NCBI GenBank assembly: GCA_010094045.1
Contig: ML986685.1
Coordinates: forward strand, 2,852 to 44,411
Reading direction: 5' to 3'
From: Lojkania enalia
Lineage: Eukaryota > Ascomycota > Dothideomycetes > Pleosporales
Length of the DNA stretch: 41,560 bases
Shown: in pieces, positions 35,578 through 41,560 of the stretch
Layout: each line of letters begins with the position of its first letter
How positions within the stretch are numbered: the stretch's first letter is position 1
Translations under genes and position numbers: made by a program
The notes under the pieces: generated by a model
The model's database searches: none
The model's input: the letters and a program-made list of their open reading frames with translations, nothing else
Told to the model about the DNA's origin: nothing

Positions 35578-37757
35578 TATAAGCTATTCTATTAGTAAAA
35601 TAAATAGAAGAAACTAATAATAGTATTATAAGTTATATTAGATAGAGTTAGTAAAAATACTTAGTTTAAAATACTACTAAATATATTTATATTATTTATT
35701 TTTTAATTATTAGGCGATAAACTATTTAATAATAGACTTATCTATTTTCTTACTATATTAGAGATTAATACTAAAATAAACTACTTATATATAATAAAGA
35801 ACTATTTATATATACTAGCTAGTATAGTATACTATATATATATACTAGATATAGAGATACTACTTCTAGTAGTAGAGTATAATAAGTAGATAGATAAGAA
35901 CTAAAAGTATTTTCTACTTATATAGTAGAAGTTTCTAACTAATAGATTATTTAGTCTAATAAGTAAAATAATTAGCTTACTAATATATAAGAAGTTTATT
36001 ATACTAATAGCTAGTAATTTAAGTAACACTTACTAGTTAAAGAATAAGATAATATTCTATCTTAATAGCTAGCTAATTTATATTAGCTAGTTCTATAAAA
36101 TAGTATAGGATATAGTAGTTAAAGTAGAGAAAATACTCTAGTAAGAGCTATATTAAATAGCTAGAGTTAAGAACTAATTTACTTTTTAGCTAAAATAGTT
36201 TATTAATAATATTATATTTATATAGTAGGGTATATTTTTTATTTTTTATTATAATAATTAGCTTAATAATAGGCTTAAATAGATACTTACTTAAACTAGA
36301 TAAATAGAAGCTAGTTAGTAGTTTTAATTAAGAGATAGCTTATAAAATAAGTAGTAAGTAAAATAGTACTTATAATAAATAGATTACTTTTTAAAACTAC
36401 TAACTATTAATATATATATAACTTTAAAGTAGTTTAAATAAGAGTTAGAGATTATAATAATATAGTATTATAATAAAATACTATAGAACTATAATATCTT
36501 TATAATAGATAAATATATTATAATAGTAGTCTACTATTATAAATCGCAATTCTAGTAGAATAAGCTAAAGGTAGTATTATACTTTCTACTACTACGGCTA
36601 GAGTAAGTAATAGTAGTATATTTAACTTATATACAGCTATTATAAAAGTATTTAAATATTAAGATATTTAGTAGTAGTTTTAGTAACTATATATAGGCGG
36701 ATTAATATAGACTATAGAAAATAAACTAATTAATATATATACTTAAATATAAAACTAATAAGTAGATAAGTATTAAACTATATATATTAGACTACTAATA
36801 TACAGCTATTAGTATTAGTAGAAAAGTAGATAGAAAGTTATTTAGTAAAGGATATTAGGACGAAATAGAAAAGTTTAAAAAGCTAAAATAGATAAAAAGA
36901 AAAAAATATATTAGAACTATAGAGTATATAAATAATATAAATAGAGATTAGAAACTATAATATACTAATTAATATTATTAAATATCTTAATATATATTTA
37001 ATTAAAGTATTCTAGCCGTTTAATATATTATAGTATTACTTTTTAAGGCTTAATAGAGGTAAAGAGATACTAGAAGTAAAGTAGATAGATAGTTAAGACT
37101 AGACTAAAATAAGAAAGTAGTAGTAGTATAATAATAATAGTAAAGAGTTTATAGTATAAGAAAACAAAGTATAAGTTTAAAATAGAAAAGAGAAAGCACT
37201 TTAAAAAGTAATATAATAAGTATTTAGATAAGAAAAGATTAGCTTCTATTTAACTAAGTAAGAGTAAGTAATATATATAGTACTAGGCGGGTAGATACTA
37301 CTTATTATAGTACTTTTAACTAGTAGAGAAAAGAGCTTACTATTTACTATACTAGCTTACTTAGATTAATATAGGGTAATAATAATAGTAGTACTATACC
37401 GGGCGCTTATTAAGAACTTAGTTAAGCGGATTTAAGAGAGTAGAATTAACTATATAGAGAAGAAGTATAATAAGAATAATCTAATAGTAGTAGTAGTAGT
37501 TAATATAAATATAATAGGTAATATAATAAATAATAGAAATTTTATTAGTTATATAAGGATATTTAATAGTAAGAAACTATTATAGTAGATTATAATAGAT
37601 AAGTATTATCTTATCTTTATATTAAGTAATTAGTAGCTAAAGTTAGTAAAGCTTAAGAATTTACAGCTACTACTATATCTAGTAGTATTACTTATAGTAA
37701 TACTACTACTAGTATAAAAGGCTAAACTAGAAGAAAATATAATATATTCTACTATTA
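35578..37757 (+). pseudogene. RecQ-like helicase relic of fungal subtelomeric type
   Basis: Part of a large DEAH/RecQ-family helicase gene, broken by RIP. The upstream domain (35600-36950) has no named fold that I can give, but its word order (ALEILL-type stretch near 35840, YWSKDK-type near 36030, SFSNYI-AD-Y near 36670-36700, a DY-YTAISISRKV stretch near 36790) matches the N-terminal half of helicases found repeatedly at ascomycete chromosome ends. The Walker A site reads TSREKSLLFTILAYLD at 37319-37366 (family GGGKS). Motif II reads DKYYLIF at 37598-37618 (family DECH). A motif III-like stretch follows near 37690. The 5' part should lie left of the window, beyond gypsy B, and the C-terminal helicase half right of it, beyond pogo3. 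Confidence 0.8.
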
Positions 37758-38301
37758 AAGCAGCTAAACTATTAAAGCGGCTACTTTTTCTTAGCATTAT
37801 AAACACTATATACGAACTATAATAAATCTATAATACGACCTTCTATTAATTTAACAAGGTAGAATTAAGCTTGCTTTATAGGCGTATAAATTAGGTTAGT
37901 TTAAGAGCATGCGACGTGCTGCTATAGCTTTTAACATATAATATTAACAACTTTCTACTTAACTTTATAGAATTGCATTTCGCTCTTATATACAACTAAA
38001 TTGCTAGAAGCTTATAATAACCGAAGAACAAATAATTGTATAATATATTCTTAACCTTAATTTACGAGGATTTGCGCCCCGGCTATATAAGGTAGTAGAT
38101 ATAGTAGATAAACTATTAGGCGTACGTGATAAAATACTTATAGAAAAGAATTAGCCTAAACAATTTATAGCGCGTATAGATAAGCTTAAAATAGCCTTTA
38201 ATTAAGTAAAGGATTACTAAAGAATAAAATAAGAGAATCTAGAGGTTATTAATATATAGTTTAAGCTCGTATAGAATATAATTGCGAAATATAGTATATA
38301 T
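37758..38301 (+). mobile_element. pogo3: 5' part of a third pogo-like element
   Basis: A transposon-like sequence enters the helicase relic near 37758. Repeated AAAGCRGCT units (37756-37782) could be its inverted repeat. This edge is not proved because the other end is outside the window. The transposase N-terminus is at 38015-38300: EEQIIV-YILNLNLRGFAPRL, the CENP-B-type HTH block, then a NIIAKYSIY stretch that normally precedes the first catalytic Asp. Gypsy A' interrupts it at 38302. It keeps more CA and TG than the left part of the window, so it has had less RIP. Similarity of the HTH is closer to pogo1 than to pogo2. Confidence 0.7.
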
Positions 38302-38583
38302 TATAACAGCGTAGGTAAGATAATAGGTCCGAATACGGCACAAATCTACTTAGAGGCATATAGGAGTATGTAGGGGATTAGGGACCTGGGAATTCTATTA
38401 ACACCTATAGGCCTTGTACGAAAGGATATAGAAGAACTACTAAGCTACTTATAAGGGAGTATACAACTATATACGGAAGGGAAAAGGGGTAGAACTAGAG
38501 GTAGAATAAGATAAGCGAAAAGCTTTGGGATAAGATTATATATAAAGCTTTTCATGGAACGATTTCTTTACATTATTATACTA
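38302..38583 (-). repeat. 3' LTR of gypsy A' (282 bp)
   Basis: Same length as 6679-6960, with a better preserved sequence. In reverse it begins TAGTATAATAATGTAAAGAA, has a TATATATAATC box-like stretch about 40 bases in, and ends ACGCTGTTATA. The plus strand is nearly free of stops, which I regard as chance. Confidence 0.72.
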
Positions 38584-39127
38584 CCCCCCTCCTTATAGGC
38601 TAATAGTCCCTATCTATACTAGTTCGGGAGGGAATTGGGGCTGTTATAGATAGGTTCTAATATAAAGAAATTTCTTCGAGAAGGTATTTACCGGTAAGAG
38701 CTAATATACGCAGTTACCTATAGAGATGTATTTATTAACGTAATATTAAGTAAGGTTTTTTTTTTTGCGGTGAGTGTAATTAACCTATATATTAGCTAGT
38801 AACTACTATTATAACGGTTTATTAATATTGCAATTTCGTCGCGTATAGCAACAAGTATTTACTAGCCTTAGTATATTACCAGGTTGTTGTTAACTAAGCT
38901 TCCTTAACTAAATAATAACTTCTACTCCGTACGTATTATTATACGTCCCTAGAACCGTTAATTATTAAAGTATTACTAACGCCTCTTAGAAAAAATTAAT
39001 TAATATACTACTCTACCTACCTTCTAGAGCCTCTTTAGAAGTCTTCTAAATTATCTACTTTTAGGCTATATACGCGCTCGCCCGCGGGCGGCGTATAATA
39101 TTTACCTTTCAGTCCTTAAAATTAAAA

Positions 39128-39647
39128 AAATGCGAGTATTACACCTTATAAAATAAAAAGTATAACCCTATATAAATCGCATCTAATATTAGTAGAGTAT
39201 TTACTACTAACGTACTTATAGATCCCCTCCTATTATAAGGAGGAGTTTCTAGTCCTCCGGGGCTATCTTAAACTATAGATAGCAGCCTAATATGTAGGAG
39301 ATAAGGAGGATAAAAAGGTAGCCTTTAAGGCTATTTTAGAGTCTACTTACAGCCTAGCGTTTATAGCCCAGGTTATAAAGAGTTAGGAAGATAGCCTTTC
39401 TACAGCTAGTATCTAAATAACTTTATTCTACTAGAGTACTAAATTACTCTATTAGGTTTTAGCTCTAAAAGCTCTAGTATCTAGCCTTTAGGCTAACATC
39501 GCGGCGCTCTTAGGCGGTTAAAAACGAGGTAGAAGAGGTTTAGGGGGAGTCCGGAGGGAAAGAAGAGGAAGAAGAGTAGAAGAGGAGAGAACTGAGGAAG
39601 TATCTGATAGCCTACTATTAGACCCTCTAGATTCTATAGAGGAGTAA
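39128..39647 (+). pseudogene. Antisense ORF relic in gypsy A' 3' region (about 170 codons)
   Basis: A continuous frame on the strand opposite to pol. It begins around AATGCGAGTATTACACC (reading NASITPYKIKSITLYKSHL) and ends at TAA 39645-39647 after a GA-rich basic and acidic tail, then SDSLLLDPLDSIEE. The middle reads KEDKKVAFKAILE and YSLAFIAQVIKS, then KLLY-VLALKALVSSL-ANI, with a helical, amphipathic look. In-frame stops are TAG or TAA, as expected from Gln or Trp under RIP. The left copy (5670-6200) keeps the same end. I recognise no family; the position and look resemble the antisense frames in family D. Confidence 0.5.
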
Positions 39648-39739
39648 TTTTAGGCCTATACTTTAGTTTTTAAATCTACTACTTAACTCTTATATGTTAT
39701 CGTCTACTAGGTAATCTATATTCTCTATACTATCCTTAT

Positions 39740-41560
39740 ATACCTTAATCTATTTAGTTAGGGCCTTTAAGGGTCCTAGCTAATTCGGATACTTATTATA
39801 AAAAGCTTTTAGCTTATAAGGTAAACCTATAAAATTTGAGGCTTTATATTAGACTAGGTTAGAATTATATTCTATCTATTTTATACGGTATTTAAGGGTT
39901 TTATAATATAGCTTACTAGCCAGTATTTCCTTAACCTCCCACTCTTCTACCCCCTTAATAGCGATAGCGGGTGGTTTCGGAGCTTCTTACTCTAGTAGAG
40001 GGTTCTAGAGGTTCTTATATAGTAGGTTTAGTACGAAGATATTATATATTCTCAACCCTAGGGGTAGCTATAGATAGTATAAGTTTCCAACCTATTCTAG
40101 TACTTTAAAAGGGCCCTTCTATTAATTAGATAGCTTTCAGCTCAGTCTCTAGACTGTAAAGTTCTTAGTATTTAGATAGACTATATTACTAATCTATTAA
40201 TTAATTAGTCGCTAGTAATAGTTAATAATAGATTATATATAATTCTAAGTCTTCTTAATATTAGCCTTTACAGTTTCCTAGGCTGTATATATATAAGTTA
40301 CTAGAGCTAAAGTATTCTTATAATTTAATTTATCTGTTATAGTAATAAGATTAACGGAATATTTCTAATCCCAACTCTAACAGGGCTTAGATCCGTATAG
40401 GATCTAATATAGAGATTTTCTAATAGTTATATAGGGTAGAGTTACTTATACTTAGTTAATTATAGGTAATAGAGAACTCTAGTTATTCTAGTAGAAGGAT
40501 ACGAAAGGGCGTAGTCTCTAATTAATATACTTATTTATAATCTCTATCTATCCGTTAGTCTCTTTATAATAAGTAGTAGATAGTTTAATCTTTACGCCTA
40601 AGATATAGTAGAATTCGGACTAGAAACTAGATATAAACTAAGGTCTTTAGTCTAAAATAATAGTTTCGGGTGTATAGCTAAAGCGGTATACCTATTAAAT
40701 AAATAATTCGGCTATTCCCCTTACGTTAATTATATAATAGTAGGGGATAGATACTACTTATTTAGATAGGCGATCGATTACTACTATAATCTAATTATAT
40801 CCAGACTTATCTATAGAAAAATCCTTAAAGTTAATATACAAATACTATATTAGTTAATTTAGTATAGGAAGTAGGTAGATAAAACCTAGGGTTTAAATTT
40901 ATATTAGATAAGTTTTATAGTATAGAATACAATTCTATATATATCATTTATAAGTAGCCTCTATACCCTTCTAGTAGTATTTCTGGGACAGTAACTAATA
41001 GGTTTTAGTAGCGCTTAAGTATACGGAAGATACTTAGTTATAAACCTCTTATATAAGTCGCGTATAAAAGCCTGAATCTAATAGAATATATAAGCGATTA
41101 TTGTAGAGGAGTAGTCTATTCTCTATCCGATACTTATAGGGTAAAAGTATATATTCCTATATAAAGGAGACTCGGTTTTCTTATAGTAATATATCGATCA
41201 ACTCTAGAGAGTCTAGTAATATAACCTACTCCTAGCCTTTAATAACGTTTAGTATAGCTGCTTAAGTTATTATTTAAGTAATATAGGACTAGGCTAATTT
41301 AGTATTAATTTAGGGGTAAAGTTAATACGGTTTAAATAGGACTCTTAACTAGTTATTAGTTTAAGCTGCTTTTAAGTTTTCTACATCTTATTTATAATAA
41401 CTAAGGATATCTACTCTAGCATTATTCTTACCTAGGGTGTATTTGATTTGGAACTAATACTAAGCTAATTCCTCAGTCTAATAAACTTAATAAGTATTAA
41501 GTACCTTTATAGTTATAAAATATTCGAGTAAATAATAATTAGTATATACTAGAGTTCTAG
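39740..41560 (-). pseudogene. Gypsy A' pol relic (RNase H end, integrase, chromodomain)
   Basis: Minus-strand counterpart of 1876-3690. The chromodomain is at about 39800-39930, directly followed by the accessory region without pogo1. The integrase core is at about 40300-40820 (VVIDRL at about 40770-40790, read in reverse). The RNase H end is at the right edge. RT and gag must lie to the right of the window. Confidence 0.88.

Larger units (their letters stand above)
38302..41560 (-). mobile_element. Gypsy A': second copy of the A family, minus strand, runs off right edge
   Basis: Matches the 3' half of gypsy A in reverse. Read right to left: RNase H end (41519-41560 equals 1876-1916 reversed), integrase, chromodomain, accessory region, polypurine tract, 3' LTR. 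It has no pogo1 insert. The left flank TATAT (38297-38301) is the probable TSD; its partner lies right of the window. It retains more G and C than A, including GCCCGCGGGCGG near 39080. Confidence 0.92.

Noticed and set aside
37498..37740. Trinucleotide-like GTA runs as a microsatellite locus
   Set aside because: They read through as the helicase motif II to III region after RIP; the low complexity comes from base composition.
38302..38583. Plus-strand open stretch through the A' LTR as a gene
   Set aside because: It crosses the LTR and both element boundaries, and the left LTR copy does not keep it open; chance is more likely.
1..41560. AT-rich genome of another kind (mitochondrion, apicomplexan, AT-rich bacterium)
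   Set aside because: The near absence of TG and CA with CG retained, and the gypsy and pogo relics with stops at Gln/Trp codons, fit RIP in an ascomycete; no organelle or bacterial genes are seen.
1..41560. Intact host genes, tRNAs or secondary-metabolite or effector genes inside the AT-rich block
   Set aside because: I looked on both strands for long undamaged frames or GC-balanced islands and saw none; all recognisable protein words belong to transposons or the helicase.
1..41560. Centromere assignment
   Set aside because: RIPed nested retrotransposons do form centromeres in some fungi, but sequence alone cannot separate this from a subtelomeric or interstitial AT block.

Overview
This window is a graveyard of transposable elements from a filamentous ascomycete (Pezizomycotina). 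I see no intact gene. Almost every base belongs to one of ten relics: six Ty3/gypsy LTR retrotransposons with chromodomains (three families, two copies each), three pogo/Fot1-like DNA transposons, and one RecQ-like helicase of the fungal subtelomeric type. The sequence is very AT-rich and nearly free of TG and CA. The first 600 bases contain no TG and about seven CA. Stops fall where the protein families have Gln or Trp codons. Both facts are the signature of repeat-induced point mutation (RIP, CpA to TpA on both strands), which points to a genome with AT isochores. The genus cannot be named from this.

The elements are nested, and the nesting can be read from target-site duplications (TSDs) and from uninterrupted copies of the same families elsewhere in the window. 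Outermost is the helicase relic (35578-37757, +). It was hit by gypsy B (+, visible from 6961, 3' LTR ending at 35572) and by pogo3 (from about 37758). B was then hit by gypsy A (+, 1-6960; its 5' end lies left of the window), by pogo2 (8678-10560, TA TSD) and by gypsy C (-, 10838-32128, TSD CTAGT). A carries pogo1 (3696-5577, TA TSD). C carries gypsy D (+, 11111-17965, TSD TATAA) and gypsy D' (-, 18008-26235, TSD ACTCC), which lie tail to tail 42 bases apart. pogo3 was hit by gypsy A' (-, from 38302, running off the right edge).

The families pair as A/A', B/C and D/D', always in opposite orientation, so the window looks like a set of large imperfect inverted repeats. Their different TSDs show that they are separate insertions, not one inverted duplication.

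The most unusual content is in the 3' accessory regions. Families A and D each carry, between the chromodomain and the 3' LTR, a protein-like reading frame on the strand opposite to pol. In D it has a cysteine-rich part followed by a coiled coil. The B/C family has a small minisatellite at that place instead. The run of Ns at 20645-20654 is flanked by a 1348-base direct repeat with no difference that I found, most likely an assembly artefact. I found no tRNA, rRNA, CRISPR array or intact host gene.
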